This document shows positions 29,041 to 38,166 of a stretch of DNA of 64,000 bases, one piece after another; the first letter of the stretch is position 1, and every line of letters begins with the position of its first letter. Source of the stretch: HR10 sp964615335 (GTDB taxonomy: Bacteria > Acidobacteriota > Blastocatellia > HR10); contig CAZTMT010000016.1 of the NCBI GenBank assembly GCA_964615335.1, positions 4,224-68,223 of the forward strand, written 5' to 3'. The translations under genes were made by a program, and so were the position numbers. The notes under the pieces are model-generated. The model worked only from the letters and a program-made list of their open reading frames with translations, did not search any database and was not told where the DNA came from.

Positions 29041-29049
29041 ATTATACCA
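29041..29049 (-). promoter_or_regulatory. Extended -10 promoter of the Crp-type gene
   Basis: TGGTATAAT on the minus strand combines the TGN extension with a perfect -10 hexamer. No good -35 box is present. The predicted start falls just before the ATG at 29030, so either the mRNA is leaderless or the ATG at 29000 is used with a short leader. Confidence 0.5.
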
Positions 29050-29089
29050 CCTTTTGTGGGGAGCGACACCCCGCCGGAGTTCGCCCTCT

Positions 29090-29800
29090 TCACGAGCCAT
29101 CCAGCCACTGGCGGGCGCGGCGGAAGATCGCGTCGAACATCGGTTCCGTAAGCTTCCCCGTGAAGGTGTTCTGCTGACTCGGATGGAAAGAGACCAGAAG
29201 AGTCCGTGTGGGAGTCAGCCTGAGCTCCAGTCCGTGTCGGAAGCGAGGCCATGGAATGGGTCTCTGCGCCTCCGACGTCTGAAGGGCTCGAAAGGTTCTC
29301 AGGACCGTCGTGTACGCAATCTGTCCCAAGGCGACGATCACTCGCACGTTCTGAAGCAGAGCCCATTCGCGCTGAAGGAACGGGCGACAGTTTTGCAGCT
29401 CTTTCGCCTGAGGCCTGTTCTGTGGAGGAGCGCAACGAAGAGCGGCTGTGATGTAGCAGTCTCGAAGGTGCAGTCCGTCATCTCGATGGCGAGACTCGGG
29501 ATGGCTGGCGAAGCCGAAGCGGTGAAGGGCACTGTAGAGCCAATCCCCACTGCGATCTCCGGTGAACATGCGCCCGGTGCGATTGGCTCCGTGGGCCGCG
29601 GGAGCTAACCCGACGATGAGAAGCCGCGCGTGAGGATCGCCGAAGCCGGGGACAGGTTTCGCCCAATAGGTCCATTCGTGATATCGGCGAGGCTTTCGCC
29701 GAGCGGCTTCCTCACGCCACCACACGAGGCGAGGGCATCGGGAACAGGCAATAATTTCCGCTTGCAGCTCGGCGAGCTGCTGCTCCGCGGATACGGTCAC
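29090..29800 (-). CDS. Family-5 uracil-DNA glycosylase (UDGb), Fe-S type
   Basis: The protein has 236 residues. It removes uracil and related lesions from DNA. It has the family-5 active-site motif GLAPAAHGANRTGRMF and the C-terminal motif SFHPSQQNTFTGKLT. Four cysteines (CSRC near residue 20, then RDCYITAALRC and LQNC) are placed to hold a [4Fe-4S] cluster. Family 5 is common in thermophiles and high-GC bacteria. It starts at a GTG 12 bp after the ferredoxin gene and is probably co-transcribed with it. Confidence 0.92.
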   Translation of the reverse strand: MTVSAEQQLAELQAEIIACSRCPRLVWWREEAARRKPRRYHEWTYWAKPVPGFGDPHARLLIVGLAPAAHGANRTGRMFTGDRSGDWLYSALHRFGFASHPESRHRDDGLHLRDCYITAALRCAPPQNRPQAKELQNCRPFLQREWALLQNVRVIVALGQIAYTTVLRTFRALQTSEAQRPIPWPRFRHGLELRLTPTRTLLVSFHPSQQNTFTGKLTEPMFDAIFRRARQWLDGS

Positions 29801-29812
29801 CGTGATCTCTCT

Positions 29813-30214
29813 TCAGACGTATTCGGCCGGGACAGCGAGCCACTCCGTCGGAGGACGATCGGGCGTATCCGGGAGTTTCATCCCGTGACGGCGCTCCCAC
29901 TCTTCGGTCGGGACCATGTCAATGGCGTCCCAGGGGCACCCGTCGAGGAAGGTCCCATCGGGTCCCTTACTCGTGCACTTGGCGCAGCCGATGCACAGGG
30001 TCTTATCCACCTCGATGCGCCCAAACGGAGGATGCTCTTCATCGGGCACCCAGAACATGCAGGCTTCGACCGGACAATATTCGACGCATACAGGCGTGCC
30101 CGCGCACCCGGTGCAGTTCTCGTTAATAACGGCCAGAAGTTTCGGCTTGCGCTTTCTCAAATCGGTGCGCCCATGAGACATCGGAGCGCGCTTCTGAATG
30201 AGAACTGTGCTCAT
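29813..30214 (-). CDS. Two-cluster ferredoxin-like protein
   Basis: The protein has 133 residues. It has two Cys clusters: CTGCAGTPVCVEYCP with an enlarged gap, and CIGCAKC followed ten residues later by CP (DGCPWDAIDM). The acidic C-terminal extension of about 35 residues is Pro-rich. It could carry electrons from NifJ, which is encoded 4.6 kb further along the same strand. AGGAGG precedes the ATG. Confidence 0.85.
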   Translation of the reverse strand: MSTVLIQKRAPMSHGRTDLRKRKPKLLAVINENCTGCAGTPVCVEYCPVEACMFWVPDEEHPPFGRIEVDKTLCIGCAKCTSKGPDGTFLDGCPWDAIDMVPTEEWERRHGMKLPDTPDRPPTEWLAVPAEYV

Positions 30215-30280
30215 CAGTGACCTCCTGTGGACGAGCGTGTGGTGGCTCTGCCAGACATCCCACTCGCCTCACTAGGGGCT

Positions 30281-31207
30281 TTATGGTACCGCAGACGGAC
30301 GCTCTTCTTCAAGCTCTGGAAACAGACCGGAAGCCTTCAGGATCGCGCGGATCTCAGCGCGGATTCTCTCGTCGGGTGCCGGCAGGGGAGAGCGCGGAGG
30401 GCCTCCGTAGAGGCCGATCAGATCCAGGGCTGCTTTCAATCCGGCGATCCCGAACTGCGTGGTGACGGCGCGAGCCACGGGCAGGAGCCTCAACTGCAAC
30501 TCTGCTGCGCGCGCCGTCTCTCCCTGGCGGACGAGCCGCATGATCTGCAGACACGTTTGGGCGGCCAGGCAGCCGACGGCCAGAACGGCTCCGTGGGCGC
30601 CCAGCGCCATTGCCGCGTGCAAGAGAGCAGCCGAGCCCGTCAGAACGCTGAAGTCCTTCGGGACCAGCCGCAAGATCTCAGCCAGCGTGGCCAGGTTCCC
30701 CGCGCTGTCCTTGATCCCCAGGATATTGGGATGTTCAGATAGATGCGCGACCGTCTCCGGATCGAGCGCGACGCCCGTGAACTGCGGGACGTTGTAAAGG
30801 AGGATCGGGATCGGCGAGGCATCGGCGATCCGGCGATAATGATCGCGCAGGCGCTGGGGCGTGATCTGGTCCCGATAGTAGTTGGGCGTCCCGACCAGCA
30901 GAGCATCGGCGCGCGCGTGGGCCGCCCGCCGCGCGAAAGTGATGGCCTCTTGTGTCGCGTTGTAGCTCGCTCCGATAATGAAGAGCTTATCCTCGGGGAT
31001 CGCCTCACGCGCCGCCTCGATCACCGCCCATCGCTCGCTCTCGGTGAGGTGCACGAACTCCCCATTGGAGCCGAGGACGACGTAACCGGAATATCCCCAC
31101 TGATTCCACCGTTCGATGTTGGAGCGAAATCGGTCCAGGGCAACCTCTTCGCGTTCATCGAAAGGCGTGGGGATCGGAGGCAGAAGCCCTGAGATCGGTC
31201 TTTTCAT
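30281..31207 (-). CDS. DapA/HOGA-family class I aldolase
   Basis: The protein has 308 residues. The TIM-barrel dihydrodipicolinate synthase superfamily forms a Schiff base, here with the Lys in GIKDSAGN. The Tyr in LLYNVPQFTG and the GSNGEFVHLT loop complete the active site. The loop and the context (an FAH-family hydrolase 54 bp upstream) favour a 4-hydroxy-2-oxoglutarate or 2-keto-3-deoxy acid aldolase over lysine biosynthesis. GGAGGTCGC precedes the ATG. It is the last gene of the hslV operon. Confidence 0.85.
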   Translation of the reverse strand: MKRPISGLLPPIPTPFDEREEVALDRFRSNIERWNQWGYSGYVVLGSNGEFVHLTESERWAVIEAAREAIPEDKLFIIGASYNATQEAITFARRAAHARADALLVGTPNYYRDQITPQRLRDHYRRIADASPIPILLYNVPQFTGVALDPETVAHLSEHPNILGIKDSAGNLATLAEILRLVPKDFSVLTGSAALLHAAMALGAHGAVLAVGCLAAQTCLQIMRLVRQGETARAAELQLRLLPVARAVTTQFGIAGLKAALDLIGLYGGPPRSPLPAPDERIRAEIRAILKASGLFPELEEERPSAVP

Positions 31208-31261
31208 GAGCGACCTCCATATGCGCGATGTGTTCTTTCTGTGCCGAATCGGCCCACTTTT

Positions 31262-32038
31262 TTACTCGGCGCGCACGGGATTGCGCAAGGTCCCGATGCC
31301 TTCGATCTCCACTTCGACCAGATCTCCATCGGAGAGGGGGCCGACGCCCGCCGGCGTGCCCGTGAAGATGAGATCGCCCGGCTGCAGCGTCATGATCTGC
31401 GAGATGAAGCGGATGAGCGTCGGCACCGGGAAGATGAGATCGCGCGTGTGCGCCCGCTGGCGCACGCGCCCGTTGACGCGCGTCTCCAGCCACAGGTTCG
31501 CCGGATCCAGGTCCGTCACGATCACCGGACCCACGGGAGCGAACGTATCGAAGCCCTTGGCCCGAGTGAACTGCCCGTCTCTCCGTTGAAGATCGCGCGC
31601 TGTGACATCGTTCCCGCACGTGTAGCCGAGGACATAGGCGAGCGGATTTTCATCCTCGGAGATCCGGCGGGCGCGCGCGCCGATGACGACGACCAATTCC
31701 CCTTCGTAATCCACGCGAGCGGACATGGACGGAAGCCGAATGGCCTCTTCCGGACCGATGAGAGCGCTCGGAGGCTTGAGGAAGATCAGCGGTTCGGCAG
31801 GAACCGTATCTCCCATCTCCTCGGCATGGGCTCGATAGTTGCGCCCCAGGGCGATGATCTTGCTCGGCTCGCACGGAGCGAGCAAGCGCACGCGCTCCAG
31901 GGGAAGCGCTCTCCGCTCATCGCGCGTGATCGAACCAAAGGGGGTGTCTTCCCGAATGGGGCTGATATGATCTCCTTCCAGCAGACCATATCGAGCGCGA
32001 TTCGGTTCTTGAAGATCCAGGAATCGGCAGAGTCGCAT
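31262..32038 (-). CDS. Fumarylacetoacetate hydrolase (FAH)-family enzyme
   Basis: The protein has 258 residues. The family hydrolyses or isomerises 2-oxo acids with a divalent metal. KIIALGRNYRAHAEEMG and VDYEGELVVVIG (metal-binding Glu pair) are signatures, with YTCGNDVTARDLQ and the C-terminal GDLIFTGTPAGVG. The ATG at 32038 follows the lipoprotein stop by 1 bp and has AGGAGGTC upstream. Paired with the aldolase, it suggests breakdown of a sugar acid or an aromatic-derived 2-oxo acid. Confidence 0.9.
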   Translation of the reverse strand: MRLCRFLDLQEPNRARYGLLEGDHISPIREDTPFGSITRDERRALPLERVRLLAPCEPSKIIALGRNYRAHAEEMGDTVPAEPLIFLKPPSALIGPEEAIRLPSMSARVDYEGELVVVIGARARRISEDENPLAYVLGYTCGNDVTARDLQRRDGQFTRAKGFDTFAPVGPVIVTDLDPANLWLETRVNGRVRQRAHTRDLIFPVPTLIRFISQIMTLQPGDLIFTGTPAGVGPLSDGDLVEVEIEGIGTLRNPVRAE

Positions 32039-32039
32039 C

Positions 32040-33137
32040 TCAGAAGACCTCCTGAACGACGGGGGATGAAGGACGGCTTTCATTGCCGGCGCGATCCACG
32101 GCCGTGACCCGATACGCATAGCGCGCACCTCGCTGCACGGCCTCATCGCGATAGATCGTGAAGGGATGAGGAGCCGGATTCAACCGCATCCATTCCGAAT
32201 CCGGAGCTTCCGCCGATGACGCGCGATAGATGTAGTACCCCACGACGTCCGGTTCCCGGTTGGGCATCCAGAAGAGGCTGATGACCCCTTGAGCTGAGGC
32301 GGCGACCACCCCTTCCGGAGGAGCCGGAGGGAACGTGTCGCGCGGCGTGAAGAAAGCGGGCGGCGAATCGCGGCTTTCAAGGAGCGTCCCATCGGGAGCC
32401 CGCGCGACGGCCCTCACGATGTAGACGTACTCCGTTCCGTAGGAGAAGTCGCGATCATGCCACTGCGGTTCCGGGATGAGAGTTGTGCCGTTGAGCGGAA
32501 GATCGAAGTGAGCGTCCGTGGTCTTGCGACGATAGATGTTGTATCCGAGGACGTTCGGCGGAGCCGATCCGTCCACATTCCGCGTGGGGGGCTCCCACCG
32601 AATGAGGACGACGCCCTGGGCTTCGTCGGCGACCTGCAGGAGACGGGGAGGATGAGGGACATCCCCTCGCGGAATGACCGTGACGACGTTCGAGAGGGGA
32701 CCGGCTCGCCCGCGCGCGTCCACCAGACGCGCCGCGTAGGACGCCCGCCGTCCGAAGAAGGTGATCGGACCATCTTCGATCACCAGGGTTTCTTCCGGGC
32801 GCGCGAGATCCTCGCGCCCGATCCAGGCGATGAGTCGCGCGCGTTCCCGGAAGGATTCTTCCGCAGAAGAGGCGGAGGGCAGCTCGAGCGCCCGGTAGAT
32901 TTCCAGATGATCCGGAGCGATTCCGCGTGCGGCCAGAGCCTGAAGATCCGGACGCGGGAGCACGAGCCGGATCGCGTCCCCCTGCTGCCGGGCGCTGAGT
33001 CCTTCAACAGGAGGAAGCGTCCATCGCCGGGGGGGGACCGGAGCGCCCACTTTCCCGCATGAGAGGAGGAGCAATCCACTTCCCGCAAGGGCGAGCAGAG
33101 GCAGAGAACGCACGCGACGCAGAAGCCCCGGCAGCAT
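32040..33137 (-). CDS. Lipoprotein with fibronectin type III-like domains
   Basis: The protein has 365 residues. The signal peptide ends in a lipobox (LLLLSCGKVG), so the protein is lipid-anchored. Two fibronectin-III-like segments are visible (LGYNIYRRKTTD and VGYYIYRASSAE mark equivalent strands near residues 200 and 300). The role is unknown. The ATG overlaps the hslU stop as TGATG, so the gene is translationally coupled to hslU, which is an unusual partner. Confidence 0.78.
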   Translation of the reverse strand: MLPGLLRRVRSLPLLALAGSGLLLLSCGKVGAPVPPRRWTLPPVEGLSARQQGDAIRLVLPRPDLQALAARGIAPDHLEIYRALELPSASSAEESFRERARLIAWIGREDLARPEETLVIEDGPITFFGRRASYAARLVDARGRAGPLSNVVTVIPRGDVPHPPRLLQVADEAQGVVLIRWEPPTRNVDGSAPPNVLGYNIYRRKTTDAHFDLPLNGTTLIPEPQWHDRDFSYGTEYVYIVRAVARAPDGTLLESRDSPPAFFTPRDTFPPAPPEGVVAASAQGVISLFWMPNREPDVVGYYIYRASSAEAPDSEWMRLNPAPHPFTIYRDEAVQRGARYAYRVTAVDRAGNESRPSSPVVQEVF

Positions 33138-34576
33138 CACAGGATGTAGCGGCTGAGGTCCTGGTTCTGCACGATGCCCGCCAGGCGACGACGGACGTAT
33201 TCGGCGTCAATCCGCTGATGCTTCTCCTTGAGATCGGGGGCTTCGAAGGAGATGTCTTCGAGCACCTTCTCCATGATCGTGTGCAGGCGCCGGGCGCCGA
33301 TGTTCTCCGTCTGCTCGTTCACGGCGTAGGCGAACTGGGCGATCGTATCAATGGCGTCGGGCGTGAATTCGAGCGTGACCCCTTCGGTGGCCAGAAGCGC
33401 CGTGTACTGCTTGATGAGCGAGTTCTTGGGTTCGGTGAGAATGCGTTTGAAGTCCTCGACCGTCAGCGGATCCAGCTCCACGCGAATGGGGAATCGGCCC
33501 TGCAGCTCGGGGATGAGATCGGAGGGTTTGGTGACATGGAAGGCACCGGCCGCGATGAAGAGAATATGGTCGGTGCGCACGGTGCCGTAGCGCGTGCTCA
33601 CGGTCGTCCCCTCGATGATCGGCAGCAGATCGCGCTGCACGCCTTCGCGGGAGACATCCGGTCCGTGTCCGGATTCTCGGCCGGCGATCTTATCAATCTC
33701 ATCCAGGAAGATGATGCCCGATTGTTCGACGCGCTCCAGGGCGATGCGCGCGACCTGGTCCATGTCAATGAGCTTCTGCTCCTCCTCCTGGAGGAGATAA
33801 TCCATCGCCTCATCCACGCGCATCTTTCGCTTCTTGGTCCGTCCGGTCCCGAAGAGGCCGGGGATCAGCTCCTGAATGGCGATGTCCATCTCCTCGACGC
33901 CCTGGCTCGTGATGATCTCGAAGCGCCCGGGGAAGAAGCGCTCGCGGACTTCGATTTCGACGATGCGGTTATTGAGCTTCCCCTCGCGCAGGAGCTGGCG
34001 CAGCTTCTCGCGCGTGCGCTGCAGTTGCTCGAAATCGGCTCCTTCTTCGAAGGCGAACTCCCCCTCTTCTTCCTCGAGGAGGTCGGTGAGGCTCTGGCGA
34101 CGCGTCTTGCGTTTGCGCCCCGAAGGGAGCAAGAGGTCCAGGAGGCGCTCCTCGGCGTTCTGCTCGGCTTTATCGGCGACCTCCTGCATCTTCTCGGCGC
34201 GCACCATATCCACCGCGACATCCACGAGATCGCGGATCATGGATTCGACGTCGCGCCCGACGTATCCGACCTCGGTGAATTTCGACGCCTCGACTTTCAG
34301 AAACGGCGAGTTCGAGAGGCGGGCCAGGCGTCGGGCGATCTCCGTCTTGCCCACACCGGTCGGTCCGATCATGAGGATGTTCTTTGGGATGATGTCCTGA
34401 GCGAGATCGGGGGGGAGCTTCTGCCGCCGGATGCGATTGCGCAGGGCGATGGCGACGGCGCGTTTGGCGGCCGTCTGTCCGACGACATATTTGTCCAGCT
34501 CCTCGACGATCTGACGAGGGGTCAGCTCGTCCAGTTTCGGAAGCGTTTCGACCTCGCTGGAGAGGTAGATCACCAT
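33137..34576 (-). CDS. hslU: HslU ATPase subunit of the HslUV protease
   Basis: The protein has 479 residues. The AAA+ unfoldase feeds proteins to HslV. It has Walker A GPTGVGKTE (residues 71-79), the pore loop TEVGYVGRD, a Glu-rich I-domain (about 130-260) and Walker B GIIFLDEIDK. The C-terminal LSRYIL tail inserts into HslV. It follows hslV by 7 bp. Confidence 0.98.
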   Translation of the reverse strand: MVIYLSSEVETLPKLDELTPRQIVEELDKYVVGQTAAKRAVAIALRNRIRRQKLPPDLAQDIIPKNILMIGPTGVGKTEIARRLARLSNSPFLKVEASKFTEVGYVGRDVESMIRDLVDVAVDMVRAEKMQEVADKAEQNAEERLLDLLLPSGRKRKTRRQSLTDLLEEEEGEFAFEEGADFEQLQRTREKLRQLLREGKLNNRIVEIEVRERFFPGRFEIITSQGVEEMDIAIQELIPGLFGTGRTKKRKMRVDEAMDYLLQEEEQKLIDMDQVARIALERVEQSGIIFLDEIDKIAGRESGHGPDVSREGVQRDLLPIIEGTTVSTRYGTVRTDHILFIAAGAFHVTKPSDLIPELQGRFPIRVELDPLTVEDFKRILTEPKNSLIKQYTALLATEGVTLEFTPDAIDTIAQFAYAVNEQTENIGARRLHTIMEKVLEDISFEAPDLKEKHQRIDAEYVRRRLAGIVQNQDLSRYIL

Positions 34577-34583
34577 AGGATGT

Positions 34584-35126
34584 TCACAGCTCCTCGATGA
34601 TGAAATACTCGTTCGTGTAGATGCAGATTTGGCTCGCGATGCGCAGAGCCTCCTCGGCGATCTCGCGAGCCGAGAGCGTCGTGTACTTCAGGAGGGCGCG
34701 CGCGGCGGCCAGGGCGTAGGGTCCGCCCGATCCGATCGCCGCGATGGGATCATCGGGCTCGATGACCTCGCCGCTGCCCGAGAGAATGAGCGAGCGCTCT
34801 CGATCGGCGACCAGCAGCAGGGCTTCCAGATGGCGCAGGTATCGGTCCGTGCGCCAATCGCGCGCCAGCTCCGTCGCCGCTCGAAGCAGGTTGCCCCGAA
34901 ACTCTTCGAGTTTCCCTTCGAAGCGCTGAAAGAGCGCCAGGGCATCGGCGGTCGAGCCCGCGAATCCGGCCAGCACTTTGTTGTTGTAAAGGCGACGCAC
35001 CTTGCGCGCGTGCTGCTTCAGAACCGTGTCCTGAAAGGTGACCTGTCCGTCGCTGGCCATGACGACCTGCTCGTTGCGGCGAACGCAGAGAACGGTCGTT
35101 CCTCTGACGCGCGTGTCGTTCCTCAT
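34584..35126 (-). CDS. hslV: HslV peptidase subunit
   Basis: The protein has 180 residues. The N-terminal nucleophile Thr is reached after removal of a nine-residue propeptide (RGTTVLCVRR). MASDGQVTF, RKVRRLYNNKVLAGFAG and IGSGGPYALAAA are family motifs. The ATG at 35126 was chosen over an upstream in-frame start at 35171 because the promoter lies between them. It is the first gene of the operon hslV-hslU-lipoprotein-FAH-aldolase. Confidence 0.98.
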   Translation of the reverse strand: MRNDTRVRGTTVLCVRRNEQVVMASDGQVTFQDTVLKQHARKVRRLYNNKVLAGFAGSTADALALFQRFEGKLEEFRGNLLRAATELARDWRTDRYLRHLEALLLVADRERSLILSGSGEVIEPDDPIAAIGSGGPYALAAARALLKYTTLSAREIAEEALRIASQICIYTNEYFIIEEL

Positions 35127-35142
35127 TGGTATTCCGACAAGG

Positions 35143-35171
35143 ACTATAAGAGTCGTCGCCCGAATTGTCAA
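35143..35171 (-). promoter_or_regulatory. Near-consensus sigma-70 promoter of the hslVU operon
   Basis: On the minus strand TTGACA (35171-35166) is followed after 17 bp by TATAGT (35148-35143). The start is expected near 35136, about ten bases before the hslV ATG, so the leader is very short. Confidence 0.8.
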
Positions 35172-35252
35172 GAAAGCGGAAGCCGAATCGCGTTGACTTC
35201 ACAACCTTCACCGACCTAGGATTACTCCGCATGCGCTCTGGGGGGAGAAGCG

Positions 35253-35735
35253 ATGAGGACAGCGCGCGACCTCGCCGAGCAGATCCGGGAGCAACTGGCC
35301 GAGGAGTGGATCCCCGCGATCTACGAGAGAGAGATCCTCTCGGATCGCACGCGCCGATATGCGTTGAATTGTCCGCAGGGGGCTCGCCGCGTGGAGATCA
35401 TTCACACGCTTTTGGGGATCGAGGTGAAGGCCGATGGGCGGCGGCTCCTGGTGCCCGATCTGGCCCTGGCGCGGTATCTGGCGACCTTCGCGCGCATCGG
35501 CGTGGAAGTCATCGCCATCCCTTACGACATCACGCGCGTGTCGCGGATGGCCGATCGGCTGGAGCAGGCGTGGCATCGGCTGCGGCTGCTTGTGGAGCAG
35601 GCGACCGAAGGGCGCAGCGCGCCGTTTCGATCTCGCGTGCGATCCTCTCTGCTGCAGTGGATGCGCGCCGAACTGAAGGAGCTGGGAGCGGGCCCTCTGT
35701 ATCCTTCCTTCGAGATGGTGCGGCGACGACGATGA
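35253..35735 (+). CDS. Hypothetical protein at the head of the heptose cluster
   Basis: The protein has 160 residues, is basic and has no signal peptide or membrane segment. No known domain is recognised. A purine-rich GGGGGAGAAG precedes the ATG. Its stop overlaps the GT9 start as ATGA, so it probably belongs to the LPS operon. Confidence 0.65.
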   Translation: MRTARDLAEQIREQLAEEWIPAIYEREILSDRTRRYALNCPQGARRVEIIHTLLGIEVKADGRRLLVPDLALARYLATFARIGVEVIAIPYDITRVSRMADRLEQAWHRLRLLVEQATEGRSAPFRSRVRSSLLQWMRAELKELGAGPLYPSFEMVRRRR

Positions 35736-36745
35736 GGCCGATTCTCACACAGCCTTCGTTCTCGCGGATCCTCCTGCTGCATCTGGGGAGGGTGAGCGAG
35801 GTCATCTTCGCTCTGCCGGCATGTCAGGTCCTGCGGGAACGATTCCCTCAGGCGGAGATCGCTCTTGTGGCGACGCCGCCCGCCTGTGACCTGTTCGCCT
35901 TAAGTGGGATCAGCGTGCGTGCTGTTCCTGTGTCGCGCCTGCATTGGCCCGATTTCCTGCTGCCGTGGGTCGGCTTCGATCTGGCTTCCACCCTGTGGGA
36001 ACTGCGGCAGCGCGCGTATGAGATCGCTGTGGATTTCCATCCTTCGCCGGAAACGGTTCTTTGGCTTCTGGCCGCCGGCGTGCGCTCTCGCCTGGCGGCT
36101 GTGCGACCGGAAGGGTTCGTCGGCCTCCTCTACACGGTCTGGCGGGTTCCCGATGATCCGCGGCGGCATCTGGTGGATCGGTATCTGGAAGCCCTGCGAA
36201 GCTTCGGGATCACACCGACTCGTCGTCTTCCGCGCGTACGAACGGATCCTTCGACCGATGCGCGTCTGGAGCAGTGGCTGCGGGCCCGAGGAGTCGGAGA
36301 GGGGGAGCTGCTGGTTGGGCTCTGCGGAGAAGCCGATCCGGGAGAAGCGGCCTGGCCGGCAGACCGTTTCCGCGACCTGGCGCACCGGCTTTACGGACAC
36401 TTTCGCGCGCGCCTCCTTGATGTGGGATTGGGGAGACGCCGCGCGAGCCGACCGGATCTCCCTCGGGGCGCGCTCTCTCTGCGGGCGCGTTCTCTCGGTG
36501 AGCTGGCGTCGGCGCTGGCTCGATGCGCGCTGGTGATCTCCGGGGACACCGCTGCGGGACATCTGGCCGCGGCGCTGGGAGTTCCCACACTGATGCTCGG
36601 CTGTCGGAGAACCAGACGTCCCCTTGGGGAAGAGCATCGGTTCATCGCGCGCGAGGACCTGCCGACATCTTCGGTGGAGCAGGTCTTCGATATGGCCAGC
36701 GAGATGCTCGGCAGAAGTCGCACGGCCGCTCTTTTCCGCTCCTGA
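35732..36745 (+). CDS. GT9 (heptosyltransferase-like) glycosyltransferase, divergent
   Basis: The protein has 337 residues. It resembles ADP-heptose:LPS heptosyltransferases: the N-terminal ILLLHLGRVSEVIFALP matches the usual IRLDRIGD-LP start, and CALVISGDTAAGHLAAALGVPTL matches the donor-binding D(S/T)G-HLA motif. The Arg/Asp of the N-terminal motif are changed, so the donor may differ. The start overlaps the upstream gene as ATGA. Confidence 0.78.
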   Translation: MRPILTQPSFSRILLLHLGRVSEVIFALPACQVLRERFPQAEIALVATPPACDLFALSGISVRAVPVSRLHWPDFLLPWVGFDLASTLWELRQRAYEIAVDFHPSPETVLWLLAAGVRSRLAAVRPEGFVGLLYTVWRVPDDPRRHLVDRYLEALRSFGITPTRRLPRVRTDPSTDARLEQWLRARGVGEGELLVGLCGEADPGEAAWPADRFRDLAHRLYGHFRARLLDVGLGRRRASRPDLPRGALSLRARSLGELASALARCALVISGDTAAGHLAAALGVPTLMLGCRRTRRPLGEEHRFIAREDLPTSSVEQVFDMASEMLGRSRTAALFRS

Positions 36746-36800
36746 GAGTTGCCCTGTGCGACGCTCCCGTGATAGAGTAGCCAGCGAGAGGACATTGGCC

Positions 36801-37010
36801 ATGAGCATCAAGCCGGAGCTTTTGGAGATTCTCGCCTGTCCCGCCTGCGTGCGGGAGGCGAACGAACGAGCGAAGGTCCGTTTGACGAGCGATGGTCAGG
36901 GTCTTCAGTGCCCCCTCTGTCACCGCGTCTATCCGATTCGCGAAGGTATACCGGTGATGCTCGTTGAGGAAGCGCAGATCGCGGAGCGACCATTGTGGCG
37001 CGAGGACTGA
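36801..37010 (+). CDS. Trm112-family zinc-binding protein
   Basis: The protein has 69 residues. ELLEILACPAC and CPLCHRVYPIREGIPVML give the paired cysteines and the YP-I-GIP signature of the family. Bacterial members often lie beside LPS genes and may support methyltransferases or fold as small zinc chaperones. It lies between two GT9 genes. Confidence 0.9.
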   Translation: MSIKPELLEILACPACVREANERAKVRLTSDGQGLQCPLCHRVYPIREGIPVMLVEEAQIAERPLWRED

Positions 37011-37047
37011 GGGAAGTGCGGGCTCGGGCAGAAGACAAGGGGGGGAC

Positions 37048-38166
37048 ATGACAGGTGGAGATCGCGCAGCTCAGATCGAATTGCCCTGGGATCGAATCCG
37101 GCGCGTCCTGTTGATCCGGTTGCGCTCGATCGGAGACACGGTGCTCATGACGCCGTGCCTGACGGCGCTCAAGGCGTGGAAGCCGGAGTTGTGGATCAGC
37201 GTTCTCAGCGAATCTCTCTCGGCGCCGCTTCTGGAAGACCATCCGCTTGTGGATGAGGTGATCGTTCTGCAACGAGAGGGGCACCTGATCCGCGATGGAC
37301 GACAGCGCTGGCGCTTGGCCCAGCTTTTGCGGGAGCGCTTCTTTGACGTCGTCTTCAACCTGCACGGAGGAACAACGGCCACGCTGCTGGCGTACATGAG
37401 TCGCGCTCCGGAGCGGATCGGATATCGCGGCTATCGCTACGGCTGGTTGCACACGCGGCGGGCGCCTGACCCACAGGAGATCTGGCAGAAGGCGGAGATT
37501 CACTCGGCCGAGCAGCAATTGGGGCTCGTGAAATGGTGTGGCGTTCCCTGCGCCGCTCTCCCTCTGCCCTCGCTTCGGGCCAGTGAGCAGGCGGTTCGGA
37601 GCGTGGAGCGGCGTCTCCGACAGATGGGGATTCGCGACCCGTTCGCCGTGATCCATCCGGCGGCCACGCAGGAATCCAAGAGATGGTCGGCCTATCGGTT
37701 CGCCCAGGTTGTGCGATACCTGGCCGCCCGGCACGGCTTGCCCTCGCTCGTCATTGCGGCACCGCAGCAAGAGCACATCACCGATGCCGTCAAAGGGTTC
37801 GCTGGGATGGCCGCCCATCCGGTGACGGATTTGAGCCTGAAGGAGGTCATCGCGCTTTTGGGGCGCGCGGCGCTTTTTGTCGGCAATGACAGCGGACCGG
37901 CCCATATCGCGGCTGCGATGGGCTGTCCGACCGTCGTGATCTTCGGAGCCTCAGACCCGACGATCTGGAGGCCCCTGGGGAGCGCCCCTTCGGCCGTCGT
38001 GTGTGTGGAGAGAGATCAGTTCGGCGTCCCGTTGCCTGCCGCCGAACGGATCCGTCATGTGCGCGTCGAGCAGGTCACTGAAGCCATCGAAAGGGTGCTC
38101 GCCGCGATGGCCGGTGAGCCGACCCGGCGCGCGAAGATTGTCCATTGGGATCAGCCGGCGTCATGA
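37048..38166 (+). CDS. GT9 ADP-heptose:LPS heptosyltransferase
   Basis: The protein has 372 residues. VLLIRLRSIGDTVLMTP is the N-terminal signature with the catalytic Asp. FAVIHPAATQESKRW and FVGNDSGPAHIAAAMGCPTV are the donor-binding motifs. It transfers heptose to the LPS inner core at the cytoplasmic face of the inner membrane. Its end overlaps hldA as ATGA. Confidence 0.92.
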   Translation: MTGGDRAAQIELPWDRIRRVLLIRLRSIGDTVLMTPCLTALKAWKPELWISVLSESLSAPLLEDHPLVDEVIVLQREGHLIRDGRQRWRLAQLLRERFFDVVFNLHGGTTATLLAYMSRAPERIGYRGYRYGWLHTRRAPDPQEIWQKAEIHSAEQQLGLVKWCGVPCAALPLPSLRASEQAVRSVERRLRQMGIRDPFAVIHPAATQESKRWSAYRFAQVVRYLAARHGLPSLVIAAPQQEHITDAVKGFAGMAAHPVTDLSLKEVIALLGRAALFVGNDSGPAHIAAAMGCPTVVIFGASDPTIWRPLGSAPSAVVCVERDQFGVPLPAAERIRHVRVEQVTEAIERVLAAMAGEPTRRAKIVHWDQPAS

